Source: a virus
IMG/VR virus record: IMGVR_UViG_3300007754_000342
Location: 1 to 61,909 of that record
Length of the DNA: 61,909 bases
Strand: one strand, 5' to 3'
The first letter of the stretch is position 1. The number at the start of each line of letters is the position of its first letter. Position numbers and translations under genes: made by a program. A model generated the notes under the pieces. That model had not been told where the DNA came from, did not search any database, and saw only the letters and a program-made list of their open reading frames with translations. Shown here one piece after another: positions 1-8,886 of this stretch.

Positions 1-303
1 GGTGGAACAAGTGGAAGTAGTGGTTCAAGTGGTTCGAGTGGAAGTTCAGGTTCAAGTGGTTCAAGTGGAAGTAGTGGTTCTTGTGGAACAAGTGGTTCTT
101 CAGGTTCAACTGGTGCCAAAGGAGACCAAGGAGACCAAGGACATCAAGGAGACCAAGGACATCAAGGAGACCAAGGTGACCAAGGAGACCAAGGATACCA
201 AGGTAACCAAGGTAACCAAGGTGATGTTGGTGCTCAAGGAGACCAAGGTAACACAGGTTCAACTGGTGCAGGTGGAACAAGTGGAAGTAGTGGTTCAAGT
301 GGT
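1..303 (+). repeat. Collagen-like Gly-X-Y coding repeats with exact direct repeats
   Basis: The shaft-coding segment is built from 9-base Gly-X-Y units. An exact 33-base direct repeat occurs at 1-33 and 271-303, and a 16-base repeat (CAGGTTCAACTGGTGC) at 101-116 and 254-269. All copies are in the same frame, so recombination between them would shorten or lengthen the fibre by about 50-90 residues without breaking it. Another frame stays open across the segment only because of the repeat composition. Confidence 0.9.
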
Positions 304-1071
304 GTAATATCATTAGCTACAGATGCTAATAATAGAGTTATAACTTCGGATGGAGATGGAACTGGTACAGCTGAAGCTACATTTACTTATGACACTTCGG
401 CTGGACTTAGAATTGGTGATTTTGCAAGAAGTGGTAATAGTACATACATTAGTATGTCTGATACAGTTGGTAATATAGAATTATCTACAGTTGGTGTTGG
501 TAGTATCGGTGATGCAAAGGGATTCTCACTTGGTACTTATTTATCTGTTGATGATGTTAACGAGGTCGCAAGATTACAATCTGAGGGAACTATATTCATT
601 GGTGATGACGATTGGGTAGGATATGGTAATGGTACACATATAGAAGTAAATGATACTAATCAACAAATTAGTATGAGTGCTACACTTGGTGTATATGTTA
701 GTACATTATCTACTGGTGCTGCTATTGATGTTGGTGCGGATAAAAATGGTAAATTACAATTACATTCTTCTGATGAAAGACTAAAGAAAGATATTTTCGA
801 AATATCACAATCACTTGATACTATTAAAGGATTACGTGGTGTTACATATAAATGGAAAACACCAGATGAAGGTAATGCAAGAAATAATGCACTTGATACT
901 AAAACATACTATGGATTTATCGCTCAAGAAGTTACTTCTTCAGATGCTCATGGTATAACTTTTACTGATAGAGAAGGTTTCTTAGGTCTTAATTTATCAC
1001 AAGTTATACCGATATTAGTTAACGCTGTTAAAGAATTAGAAGAAAGAGTAACAGAATTAGAAAATAAATAA
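1..1071 (+). CDS. Tail fibre with collagen-like shaft and C-terminal S74 chaperone (5' partial)
   Basis: The reading frame is open from the first base, so the N-terminus lies outside the window. The first 100 or so residues are Gly-X-Y repeats, first G-[ST]-S type and then GDQ/GHQ/GNQ type, as in collagen-like trimeric shafts. A beta-rich region follows. The last 100 residues carry the intramolecular chaperone (Peptidase_S74) signature: SDERLKKDI, then YKWK, YGFIAQEV and a terminal coiled coil. In this family the chaperone trimerises the fibre and usually cleaves itself off at the Ser-Asp of SDxRLK. It sits upstream of the sheath gene, so it is probably a host-binding fibre. Family is sure; the exact attachment point on the virion is inferred. 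Confidence 0.88.
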   Translation, partial: GGTSGSSGSSGSSGSSGSSGSSGSSGSCGTSGSSGSTGAKGDQGDQGHQGDQGHQGDQGDQGDQGYQGNQGNQGDVGAQGDQGNTGSTGAGGTSGSSGSSGVISLATDANNRVITSDGDGTGTAEATFTYDTSAGLRIGDFARSGNSTYISMSDTVGNIELSTVGVGSIGDAKGFSLGTYLSVDDVNEVARLQSEGTIFIGDDDWVGYGNGTHIEVNDTNQQISMSATLGVYVSTLSTGAAIDVGADKNGKLQLHSSDERLKKDIFEISQSLDTIKGLRGVTYKWKTPDEGNARNNALDTKTYYGFIAQEVTSSDAHGITFTDREGFLGLNLSQVIPILVNAVKELEERVTELENK

Positions 1072-1091
1072 CTCGTTTAGGAGTTATATAA

Positions 1092-1102
1092 GATATTTAT
1101 AT
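1092..1102 (+). promoter_or_regulatory. GATATTTATAT element (candidate late promoter)
   Basis: The element lies 33 bases upstream of the next start codon, in the short gap after the fibre gene. It is one of seven or eight copies of TATTTAT in gaps between tail genes. T4 late promoters are TATAAATA, so this is an analogous but differently ordered AT element; its function is inferred from position only. Confidence 0.4.
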
Positions 1103-1134
1103 TTAGTTATCTAAATGTTATAAGGAGAATATAA

Positions 1135-1437
1135 ATGGCAGACACGATACAATTTTCTGCAGAGGAAATGAAACAATTACAAGAGTTACAACAAGCATAT
1201 CAAAATAAGACTATTGAGTTTGGACAATTAAAAGTTCAAAAGATTCTATTAGAACAACAATTGAAAACTTTAGATGATAGACAAACTCAAATGGAAGTTG
1301 ATTATGTTAATATTCAAGCAACTGAAAAAAATCTTGTTGACCAACTTAATAAAAAGTATGGGCCTGGTTCATTAGACCCAACTACTGGTAAATTTACACC
1401 CGTAGAACAAGATAAACCAACCGAACCAATTAAGTAA
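1135..1437 (+). CDS. Small coiled-coil protein, probably tail-associated
   Basis: This 100-residue protein is almost entirely Glu/Gln/Lys/Leu-rich helix (about residues 8-75, heptad-like LQELQQ...LLEQQLKTL), followed by a GPGSLDPTTGK turn and a Pro/Glu-rich tail. The start is backed by a TAAGGAG Shine-Dalgarno 8 bases upstream. It lies between the fibre and sheath genes with its own TATTTAT element, so a structural or assembly role is likely. I recognise no family. Confidence 0.7.
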   Translation: MADTIQFSAEEMKQLQELQQAYQNKTIEFGQLKVQKILLEQQLKTLDDRQTQMEVDYVNIQATEKNLVDQLNKKYGPGSLDPTTGKFTPVEQDKPTEPIK

Positions 1438-1463
1438 CTAACAATCGTTTCAGATTTAAGCAG

Positions 1464-1475
1464 ACTATTTATATA
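1464..1475 (+). promoter_or_regulatory. ACTATTTATATA element (candidate late promoter)
   Basis: This TATTTAT copy lies about 60 bases upstream of the sheath start in a 96-base non-coding gap. It has the same core as the copies at 1094, 3974, 4028, 5695 and 15969. Promoter function is inferred. Confidence 0.4.
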
Positions 1476-1533
1476 GGAATATGTTATATATTCGCATGCG
1501 TAAAATTAAAACTAATTAATTAGGAGAAATATA

Positions 1534-3915
1534 ATGGCAGAGAGAATCGTCAGTCCTGGTGTATTTACTCGTGAAAAAGACCTTTCATTTCTTCCACAAG
1601 CTATTGGTGAAATAGGAGCGGCAATTATTGGGCCAACCGTTAAGGGGCCTGCTTTTGTTCCGACTATTGTTCGAAATTTCAATGAGTTTGTGGATATTTT
1701 TGGTGATGTCACGAAAGATTTTTATACACCTTATACCGTAGAACAATATCTACGGAGTGCTGGTACGGTTACTATCGTTAGAGTTCTCGGAGAAGACGGA
1801 TATTCAAATGATGTAATACATTTATATGCCGTATCTGGTGCTGACGCCGCTACTGGTGTCTCACATTCACTTGCTTATCTCGCACCATCCGCTGGTGGTG
1901 TTAGTGGTACAGGTGATTTATCAGGTACAACAATAACTGGTGGAGATATAAATACAACTGATTCAGCACTATCAATTTCTGGTAGTGATGTTTCTGCGTA
2001 TTCTGTAAATGTATCGTTTAATACAAGTAGTGCTAATTACATAGAGAATTTATTTAGCTATGATGCACAAACTTCTACGGGTGCTGGTGGTACTTCCGTT
2101 CCAGTTTACTTATATAAAAACTTTAAAAATGCACAATCAACTGTTGCATGGGCAGGTACAGAACACATTTCTGCGTCTGTAGCTACTTTAGATTTTTCAA
2201 GTACAAACTATAGTAATGCTTCGACACCTACTGTTCAATCACAGATGATTAATAGTGCTAGATTTAATCTATTTAAAGTTAATACTCGTTCACATGGTTC
2301 TAATGTAAATGATGACAATTATGTTGTTATTTCTAATGTGAAAGCGGCTGGTAGTATTGCTGGTTCAGATTATGGTTCATTTTCACTTGCAGTACATAAA
2401 GTAGATGATGGTTCATTACTTGAATCATGGCATAACTTGAATTTTGATAAGTCAAGTACTAACTACCTACCAAGAGTAATTGGTGATAGATATGTAACAA
2501 TAGACACAAATGGTAAACTTACCTACAATGGTGATTGGCCAAATATGTCTAACCATATCTACATTAGTGATTATTCAGACCTTGAGTTTGCACCTAAGAC
2601 TGTTGTTCCAATGGGCCACTCAGCGTTATCAAATACAGTACCTGGTACTACTATTGTTGACGCGGCTAAATTGGTAACATCACAAACAAGTGAAACTGAA
2701 GAATTTGATACAACTATTCCTTATGGATTTGACTTTAACTATTATTACACATATAACAATAATGTTAAAGCTCACGATAACGTTTCTTACTTAGCACCAG
2801 TACCAACAGGTGCTGGAACTGGTAATAACGCTACGATGTCCTTGGAGAATATGAGTGGTCATAATTCTGCTTCACTTGCTAATGGATATGCTACTGGTTC
2901 TGCTAAAATTACATTGACTGGTTCACATATTAGTCAACGTAAATTTGCACTACCTTTTCAAGGCGGATTTGATGGAATGAATCCAGCTACATTGAAAAAG
3001 ACTGGAGCTAATATTACTTCAGCTAATGTTATGGGATTCGATTGTTCTTCAGCTACATCAATGGGAACTACAGTTTACAAGAAAGCTGTTAATGCTGTAA
3101 GTAACCCAGATGAGTTCGATATTAACTTACTTGTAACACCAGGTCTTGTACATGGTCTACATAGTAAAGTTACTTCAAGAGCTATGAATATGTGTGAAGA
3201 ACGTGGTGATGCTTTTTATGTAATGGATGCTTCCATACATGGTGAGAGTATCTCTACTATAACAAATCGTATATCTGCATTAGATACTAACTATGCAGCT
3301 GTATATTATCCTTGGGTTAAGATTGTAGATTCTGGTACTTCGTTACCAGTATGGGTTCCGCCTTCGGTTGTTCTACCTGGTGTTATTGCATATACCGACC
3401 AAGTAGCTCACGAATGGTTCGCACCTGCTGGTTTGAATAGAGGTGGATTAACTTCCGTTCTCGAAGCTGAAACCAGACTAACTCATGCAGAACGTGACGA
3501 CCTTTATGAAGATAGGGTTAATCCTATTGCTTCATTCCCAGGTCAAGGTGTTTGTGTATGGGGTCAGAAAACACTACAAGCTAAACCATCCGCATTGGAT
3601 AGAGTCAATGTACGTAGATTGTTAATTAGATTGAAGAAATTTATTGCTTCATCTTCAAGATACCTATTGTTCGAACAGAATACTGCTGGAACAAGGAATC
3701 GTTTCTTGAATATTGTCAATCCGTTCTTAGATTCAGTACAAGCTAATAGTGGTTTGAGTGCATTTAGAGTTGTCATGGACGAAACTAACAACACATCAGA
3801 TGTCGTTGATAGAAATCGTCTTGTTGGACAAATCTATATTCAACCTACGAGGACTGCAGAATTTATTGTTCTGGATTTCGTTGTACTCCCAACAGGAGCT
3901 ACATTTCCAGAGTAA
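1534..3915 (+). CDS. Contractile tail sheath protein (gp18-like)
   Basis: This 793-residue protein is a T4 gp18-type sheath subunit. The N-terminus (MAERIVSPGVFTREKD, then IGEIGAAIIGPTVKGPAF) is typical, and the C-terminus (TLQAKPSALDRVNVRRLLI, RNRLVGQIYIQPTRTAEFI) is the conserved sheath core that packs on the tube. The variable middle, about residues 100-480, is Ser/Thr/Gly-rich and would face outward. It is longer than T4 gp18 (about 659 residues), the excess lying in that outer region. A GGAG ribosome site precedes the ATG. It is followed by a terminator and then the tube gene, the usual order. Confidence 0.95.
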   Translation: MAERIVSPGVFTREKDLSFLPQAIGEIGAAIIGPTVKGPAFVPTIVRNFNEFVDIFGDVTKDFYTPYTVEQYLRSAGTVTIVRVLGEDGYSNDVIHLYAVSGADAATGVSHSLAYLAPSAGGVSGTGDLSGTTITGGDINTTDSALSISGSDVSAYSVNVSFNTSSANYIENLFSYDAQTSTGAGGTSVPVYLYKNFKNAQSTVAWAGTEHISASVATLDFSSTNYSNASTPTVQSQMINSARFNLFKVNTRSHGSNVNDDNYVVISNVKAAGSIAGSDYGSFSLAVHKVDDGSLLESWHNLNFDKSSTNYLPRVIGDRYVTIDTNGKLTYNGDWPNMSNHIYISDYSDLEFAPKTVVPMGHSALSNTVPGTTIVDAAKLVTSQTSETEEFDTTIPYGFDFNYYYTYNNNVKAHDNVSYLAPVPTGAGTGNNATMSLENMSGHNSASLANGYATGSAKITLTGSHISQRKFALPFQGGFDGMNPATLKKTGANITSANVMGFDCSSATSMGTTVYKKAVNAVSNPDEFDINLLVTPGLVHGLHSKVTSRAMNMCEERGDAFYVMDASIHGESISTITNRISALDTNYAAVYYPWVKIVDSGTSLPVWVPPSVVLPGVIAYTDQVAHEWFAPAGLNRGGLTSVLEAETRLTHAERDDLYEDRVNPIASFPGQGVCVWGQKTLQAKPSALDRVNVRRLLIRLKKFIASSSRYLLFEQNTAGTRNRFLNIVNPFLDSVQANSGLSAFRVVMDETNNTSDVVDRNRLVGQIYIQPTRTAEFIVLDFVVLPTGATFPE

Positions 3916-3937
3916 TTAAACGTGTCAGTTTAAACTT

Positions 3938-3965
3938 AAAACCCACCTATCGGTGGGTTTTTTGT
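3938..3965 (+). terminator. Rho-independent terminator after sheath gene
   Basis: The stem CCCACC (3942-3947) pairs with GGTGGG (3952-3957) around a TATC loop. It is flanked by A-run and T-run, with about six T after the stem. It lies 23 bases after the sheath stop codon. Confidence 0.85.
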
Positions 3966-3971
3966 TTGTGT

Positions 3972-3983
3972 GATATTTATTAT
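3972..3983 (+). promoter_or_regulatory. GATATTTATTAT element, copy 1 upstream of tube gene
   Basis: This is the first of two TATTTAT copies between the sheath terminator and the tube gene; its core is at 3974-3980. Because it lies just after a terminator, it is well placed to restart transcription. Function is inferred. Confidence 0.35.
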
Positions 3984-4025
3984 TGATATTATAGAGATAT
4001 AGGTTAATCACTTTTATGAATTAGT

Positions 4026-4037
4026 GATATTTATATA
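4026..4037 (+). promoter_or_regulatory. GATATTTATATA element, copy 2 upstream of tube gene
   Basis: The core at 4028-4034 lies 41 bases upstream of the tube ATG, close to the spacing seen at 1094. Candidate late promoter. Confidence 0.4.
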
Positions 4038-4074
4038 TAAGTAAAAAATTAATTAATAATTTGGAGATAAGAAA

Positions 4075-4563
4075 ATGGCTGAATTACTCGACCCTTCAGA
4101 AATAATGTTCACTCCGTTTGAACCGAAAACGAAGAACCGTTATATATTATATGTTGAAGGTATACCATCTTATTTGATTAAAACTGCAAACAGACCAAGT
4201 ATAACGTTTGAAGAAGTTGAACTTAATCATATAAATGTAAAAAGATATGTTAAAGGTAAAGGTTCGTGGGAGCCAATTGAAATTACCTTATATGACCCTG
4301 TAGTACCAAGTGGTGCTCAAGCTGTAATGGAATGGGTAAGACTACACAAAGAGTCTGTAACTGGACGTGATGGATATTCTGATTTCTATAAAAAGGATAT
4401 CACAATCAATATGTTAGGGCCAGTTGGTGATAAAATAGAAGAATGGACTCTTAAAGGTGCATTCATTGTTTCAGCGGCTTTCAATGATTTGGATTGGTCT
4501 GCGAGTGACCCAGCCGAAATTACATTGAGTCTACGTTACGATTACGCTATACTACAATTCTAA
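4075..4563 (+). CDS. Tail tube protein (gp19-like)
   Basis: This 162-residue protein matches T4 gp19 (163 residues) in length and pattern: FEPKTKNRYILYVEGIPSYL near the start, then RPSITFEEVELNHINVKRYV, W-P-I-TLYDPVVPSG and a C-terminal SLRYDYAIL. It polymerises into the inner tube through which DNA passes, inside the sheath encoded just upstream. It has a separate promoter-like element and its own terminator, as expected for a very abundant protein. Confidence 0.95.
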   Translation: MAELLDPSEIMFTPFEPKTKNRYILYVEGIPSYLIKTANRPSITFEEVELNHINVKRYVKGKGSWEPIEITLYDPVVPSGAQAVMEWVRLHKESVTGRDGYSDFYKKDITINMLGPVGDKIEEWTLKGAFIVSAAFNDLDWSASDPAEITLSLRYDYAILQF

Positions 4564-4583
4564 AATAGTTTATTGGTGGATAG

Positions 4584-4613
4584 GGGGAAGTTTGTGGTGG
4601 ACTTCCCCTTTTT
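4584..4613 (+). terminator. Rho-independent terminator after tube gene
   Basis: GGGGAAGT (4584-4591) pairs with ACTTCCCC (4601-4608) across a 9-base loop, followed by five T. It begins 20 bases after the tube stop codon. A TATTTAT string (4613-4619) overlaps the T-tail. Confidence 0.9.
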
Positions 4614-4709
4614 ATTTATTGATGGTTTTTACTTGTAAGTAGATACTTATTAAAAAGAAGTTTTATAATAGTTTTATATGAATCAAAATATATAGATTAA
4701 GGAGAAATT

Positions 4710-5480
4710 ATGGCAAAGAAAGAAAAGCCTAAATTTCCAAGTGAAATTGTACCTTTGCCTTCAAAAGGACATTTTTATCCAGAAGGACATCCCTTGACAA
4801 AAGGTGAAGTTGAAGTTAAGTATATGACAGCAAGAGAAGAAGACATCTTAACTTCACAGAATCTTATTAAACAAGGTAAAGTTATTGATGTTTTATTAGA
4901 ATCATTAGTAGTTGGTGACTTTGATATGGATGATATGTTCATTGGAGATAAAAATGCAGTTATGATAGCCGCTCGTATTCTTGGATATGGTAAAGAGTAT
5001 CAATTTGAATTGGATGACCCTGCTACTGGTGAAAAAGAAAAACACATACTTGATTTGACTACACTTGAACATAAAGAAATTGATTTATCAGAAATAGAGA
5101 AAGGTACTAATGAATTTGATTATGAATTACCATTCTCTAAAAAGAAACTCACTTTCAAAATGTTGACACAAGGTGATGAAAAACAAATCGCCGAGGAATT
5201 AAAAGCCTTGAGAAAGGTAACTAAAAAAAGTGGTATCGAATCAGAAGTTACTACACGATTAAAAAAAGTAATTACATCAATAGATGGAGATAGTACTGTC
5301 GGAACTATCAACAACTTTGTTAACAATGAATTTTTATCAAGAGACTCACGAGCATTTCGTGAACATCTCATGTCTGTAACACCTGATGTAGACTTGGATA
5401 TCATTGTTGATTTCACTTCAGGTGAGGAGGTCGAAATCACCGTTCCGATGACGGTGGAGTTTTTTTGGCCTAAGTCCTGA
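4710..5480 (+). CDS. gp26-like baseplate hub / tail assembly chaperone, frame-0 product
   Basis: This 256-residue protein resembles the T4 gp26 baseplate family. The N-terminus is typical (FPSEIVPLPSKGHFYPEGHP, then EVKYMTAREEDILTS), and the rest is helical and acidic. The frame ends VEFFWPKS at a run of seven T (5460-5466). The gene sits between tube and tape measure, where tail assembly chaperones with a frameshifted second product are encoded in many tailed phages. An open frame with a matching extension continues past the T-run (see 5452-5685). The family is fairly sure; the chaperone role is inferred. Confidence 0.82.
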   Translation: MAKKEKPKFPSEIVPLPSKGHFYPEGHPLTKGEVEVKYMTAREEDILTSQNLIKQGKVIDVLLESLVVGDFDMDDMFIGDKNAVMIAARILGYGKEYQFELDDPATGEKEKHILDLTTLEHKEIDLSEIEKGTNEFDYELPFSKKKLTFKMLTQGDEKQIAEELKALRKVTKKSGIESEVTTRLKKVITSIDGDSTVGTINNFVNNEFLSRDSRAFREHLMSVTPDVDLDIIVDFTSGEEVEITVPMTVEFFWPKS

Positions 5481-5685
5481 ACATAAACCCCAGATACACG
5501 AACAAATATTCCAAATAGTATTTCATGGGAAAGGTGGCTTCACTCACGATTCCGTCTATTCCATGCCCACCTATCTTCGTAAATTTTATTTCTTAAAAAT
5601 GCAAGATTTTTATAAGAAAGAAAAAGAACAATACGATAAAGCCAATAAGAAGAGTACAGCTCGACCACCATCATATAAAAAATAA
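5452..5685 (+). CDS. Frameshifted C-terminal extension of the gp26-like protein (no start codon)
   Basis: In the +1 (equivalently -2) frame relative to the upstream gene, an open frame runs from 5452 to a stop at 5683-5685. It encodes about 70 residues after the T-run: GLSPEHKPQIHEQIF, then HGKGGFTHDSVYSMPTYLRK and a Lys/Glu helix. It has no ATG before 5563 and no ribosome site, but its start abuts the seven-T run in codons TTT TTT TGG. A +1 slip of Phe-tRNA from TTT to TTT before the Trp codon, or a -2 slip, would fuse it. The Met-Pro...Leu-Arg-...-Phe-Tyr pattern resembles extensions of tail chaperones. A sequencing indel in the T-run would give the same picture. Confidence 0.6.
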   Translation, partial: RWSFFGLSPEHKPQIHEQIFQIVFHGKGGFTHDSVYSMPTYLRKFYFLKMQDFYKKEKEQYDKANKKSTARPPSYKK

Positions 5686-5692
5686 GTTTTCT

Positions 5693-5705
5693 GATATTTA
5701 TTATA
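5693..5705 (+). promoter_or_regulatory. GATATTTATTATA element (candidate late promoter)
   Basis: The core at 5695-5701 lies 49 bases upstream of the 5750 start, right after the extension frame ends. Its flanks (TGA before, TATA after) match the copy at 3972. Confidence 0.4.
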
Positions 5706-5749
5706 GATAATTCCCACTAAACTGTAATGTTATACATAAGGAGTAAAAC

Positions 5750-6238
5750 ATGGAAAAGCTGAATGATATTAAGAAGATAGCTAGAAAATTTATTAACAAT
5801 GCAAAAGTCTATCAGCTCAAAAAGAAGATTCAAATAGTTGCAACAAGTGGTGCATTTATGGAACTATACCACGAAGATTCTGGTAAAAATTATGAAATAT
5901 TTGACCCTAATGATAACCTTGTTGCTGGTGGTGATTATGATTCTGTATTAGAACCTTTTGCAGAATTTAAAGATATGTTACGTTCTCTTAAATTAGAAAA
6001 TATTAAACAATTAAAACCAAGTAGAGTATCAGAACAAAGAGTATTCTATGAAGGTATTATTGATACATTATTTCAAAGAGTTATAGCTGGTGCCAAACCA
6101 AAACAAGTAGTTAAACAAGCTGTTAAAAATCATCCAGAGTTAAGTAAAATGGAAAAAGAAATTGAAAAAGATTTAGAACGATTGAGAAAAGACAGAGATG
6201 ATTTTAGAAAAAAACTTAAAAAAACAGCAATGTGGTAA
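5750..6238 (+). CDS. Hypothetical helical protein between chaperone and tape measure
   Basis: This 162-residue protein has a positively charged N-terminal helix, a short beta segment (KNYEIFDPNDNLVAGGDYDSV) and a long charged C-terminal helix (residues 130-160, EKEIEKDLERLRKDR) that should form a coiled coil. It ends KKTAMW. A TAAGGAG site precedes the ATG. Its place directly before the tape measure suggests an assembly function, but I recognise no family. Confidence 0.72.
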   Translation: MEKLNDIKKIARKFINNAKVYQLKKKIQIVATSGAFMELYHEDSGKNYEIFDPNDNLVAGGDYDSVLEPFAEFKDMLRSLKLENIKQLKPSRVSEQRVFYEGIIDTLFQRVIAGAKPKQVVKQAVKNHPELSKMEKEIEKDLERLRKDRDDFRKKLKKTAMW

Positions 6239-6263
6239 ACCACAAAATTATAAGGACTAAATA

Positions 6264-8885
6264 GTGGCCAGACCAAAATCAGCAACAGCGGAATTAAAAG
6301 GACTTCAACAAAAGAAGAAATTGTTAGCGGATATTAATAAATCTGAAAAGCTGACTACTGCCCAAAAAAGAGAACAAAAAAAATTAACAAAAGAAATAGG
6401 TGATATAGAAAAGAAGTATGGTAAAGAAGTTGTTACGGCATTTGAAAGACGCGAAAAGATTGTTAAAAACTTAGTTAAAGATAAAAAAGAATCAGTAAAT
6501 CTTGAAAAACAATTAGTAGAATTTGGTAAAACTGCTGTTATTGGTGCTAAAGATTTAGCCTCAATAAGGGGAGTGATAGCGGATACTGCTAAACAAGAGT
6601 TCGACCAGGTTACAGACATTTCTGGTATAATGTTAGAGAATTTAGATACCGCTCGAGATTTAAATACCGCACAATTAGCCATTGGTACTAATATGTATGA
6701 CCAATTGGATATTGGGAGTCAACTGGGTGCTACCGAGAAAAAAATAGCCGAAGAAAGATTAAAATTGATGTCTGGTCAACATGATTTATCAGAAGACCAA
6801 GTTGATTTGGCTCTTGAAGCACTTGATATAGCCGAACAAGACTTAGAAACTCAGAAAAAAATACATAAATGGCAAACCGCACAAAATGACGCTCAAAAGA
6901 ACCTTGGGAAAGGTATGAACGATATAAAAGACCAAGCTCAAGCGTTTGGTGCTCAAATAATGGCTATAGCGACAAACCCAATGGTTGCTATTGGAGCGGC
7001 CGCTGTAATGGTTGGAAAAGCATTATACGACACATTCCAAGGAGCAATGGCCCTTAAAACCGAGTTAGGTATTAGTGACGAAGCGGCTATGGGTCTTCAA
7101 ATGAATATCGCAGAAACTGCTAGAGCGTTTAAGATGGCTGGAGTCGAGTCTGCGGATGTAAAAGATGCGGCCATGGGATTAATGAATAATTTCGGTGGAA
7201 TTAATGCAGTAACACCAGAATTGTTAGGTGGTATGGCTCAAATGAAAGCGGAATTAGGAGTTAGTGGTACTGCTGCCGCGAACTTAATGGTAGCGATGAA
7301 AGCAACAGGGGCCGCGTCACAAGAAGCCGCATTTGAAATGGCTAAGAGTGTCGGTCACTTAGCTCAAGCGGAAGGTGTTGCACCAGGTCAAGTAATGCAA
7401 GATTTAGCTAACAATACTGAAGCTTTCGCTTCATTCGCTAAAGATGGTGGTATGAATGTTGCTAAAGCGGCTATTCAAGCAAAGAAACTTGGTATTAATT
7501 TTGATACATCGGTTAAGATAGCAGATAATCTATTAAATTTCGAATCAAGTATACAACAACAAATGGAAGCAGAGATTCTACTTGGTAAACAATTGAATCT
7601 CGATAAAGCTCGTCAATTAGCTCTTGCTGGTGATATAGAAGGTTTACAAAAAGAAGTATTAAAAAATGTAGGTTCTGAAGCAGAGTTTAATAATATGAAC
7701 GTTCTTCAAAGAAGGGCGTTAGCTCAATCTATTGGGGTTAGTGTTACTGAATTATCTAAGATGGTTGCTAATCAAGCTAATATTAATTCACAGACAAAGA
7801 CACAAGAGAAGTTTACTAATCTTATGGCTGCCGCAATGAAAGAAATAAGAAATCTCGGTGAAGATTTGTTAAAGATATGGCAATTAATAAAACCAATTAT
7901 TATGGTTGCATTAATACCAATTGGTGCGGCTGTTTGGGCGGTAATTAAACTTGTTGCTTTATTAGCCGAAGGTCTTAGTATACTCAATGAATGGACAGAT
8001 GGTGGAGTTACAGCGTTTTTAGGTGGTTTAGGTGCTATATTTCTGTTGACTAAGTTGATTGGTAAGACGAGTATTAAGAATGCTATAACGGAACGAATTG
8101 AGAAAATGAAAACTTGGGCCATGGAGAAGAAAAATTTAATATTTAAACAAGCTATGGACAAGGGTGGTTCTTCACCAACCACCGATACAGGTACAAAAGG
8201 TGACCCACTCGGATTTGTAAAGAAAATTAAACCAAAGAAGATATTAGCGGGGGCGGCCGCGATGTTGATTGTATCCGCCGCACTATTTGTTACAGCTAAA
8301 GCTCTACAAGAGTTTGGAAGTGTAGAGTGGAGTTCATTAGCTAAGGCTGGTGTTGCTTTACTCGGATTAGTAATAGTATTAGCCGCGATTGGAGCTATAA
8401 TGATGAGTGGTGTTGGTGCTGTCGCTATTCTTGCAGGAGCCGCGGCCATGTTGGTTATTGCGGCATCATTACTTGTATTAGGACATGCTATACAAGCCAT
8501 AGGAACTGGTTTCGGAATCTTAGCAGAAGGTATAAGTTCATTTACACCATTACTAACTACATTAGTTCCGTTAGCAGGTGGTATATTTATTTTAGCTGGA
8601 GCGTTTGGAGCGTTAGGAATTGGAATGGGTGCGTTAGCCATTGGAGCTCTTGCATTACTACCAGCTTTACCTGTATTGATGGCATTATCGGGAATTGGAA
8701 TGTTAGGTATGGCGTTAGCAGGTGGGGGAGAAGAAACAGGTCCAGAACCACCACCAATTACTGATATGGGAGTTACAAATGATAAGTTGGATGGTGTTAT
8801 ATCCGCTATAGGACAATTACAAGCAGATAATAGAGTATTAATGGAACAATTAAATAATAAAGTTAAGAATTTAGGTACTGAATAA
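6264..8885 (+). CDS. Tail tape measure protein (gp29-like position)
   Basis: The 873-residue product has the composition of a tape measure. Its first 120 residues are Lys/Glu coiled coil, followed by long Ala/Gly/Met-rich helices. Hydrophobic segments lie around residues 235-255, 545-600 and 655-810, as in proteins that enter the host membrane during DNA injection. The start is a GTG with AAGGA 7 bases upstream; no ATG is nearby. It follows the chaperone-like genes and precedes baseplate genes. T4 gp29 is about 590 residues, so the tail may be longer. Function is assigned by composition and gene order, not motif. Confidence 0.8.
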   Translation: MARPKSATAELKGLQQKKKLLADINKSEKLTTAQKREQKKLTKEIGDIEKKYGKEVVTAFERREKIVKNLVKDKKESVNLEKQLVEFGKTAVIGAKDLASIRGVIADTAKQEFDQVTDISGIMLENLDTARDLNTAQLAIGTNMYDQLDIGSQLGATEKKIAEERLKLMSGQHDLSEDQVDLALEALDIAEQDLETQKKIHKWQTAQNDAQKNLGKGMNDIKDQAQAFGAQIMAIATNPMVAIGAAAVMVGKALYDTFQGAMALKTELGISDEAAMGLQMNIAETARAFKMAGVESADVKDAAMGLMNNFGGINAVTPELLGGMAQMKAELGVSGTAAANLMVAMKATGAASQEAAFEMAKSVGHLAQAEGVAPGQVMQDLANNTEAFASFAKDGGMNVAKAAIQAKKLGINFDTSVKIADNLLNFESSIQQQMEAEILLGKQLNLDKARQLALAGDIEGLQKEVLKNVGSEAEFNNMNVLQRRALAQSIGVSVTELSKMVANQANINSQTKTQEKFTNLMAAAMKEIRNLGEDLLKIWQLIKPIIMVALIPIGAAVWAVIKLVALLAEGLSILNEWTDGGVTAFLGGLGAIFLLTKLIGKTSIKNAITERIEKMKTWAMEKKNLIFKQAMDKGGSSPTTDTGTKGDPLGFVKKIKPKKILAGAAAMLIVSAALFVTAKALQEFGSVEWSSLAKAGVALLGLVIVLAAIGAIMMSGVGAVAILAGAAAMLVIAASLLVLGHAIQAIGTGFGILAEGISSFTPLLTTLVPLAGGIFILAGAFGALGIGMGALAIGALALLPALPVLMALSGIGMLGMALAGGGEETGPEPPPITDMGVTNDKLDGVISAIGQLQADNRVLMEQLNNKVKNLGTE

Positions 8886-8886
8886 T

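Noticed and set aside
2-307. Open frame of 101 residues over the collagen-like repeat
   Set aside because: It is an out-of-frame reading of a repetitive sequence; frame 1 gives the Gly-X-Y shaft joined to the S74 domain.
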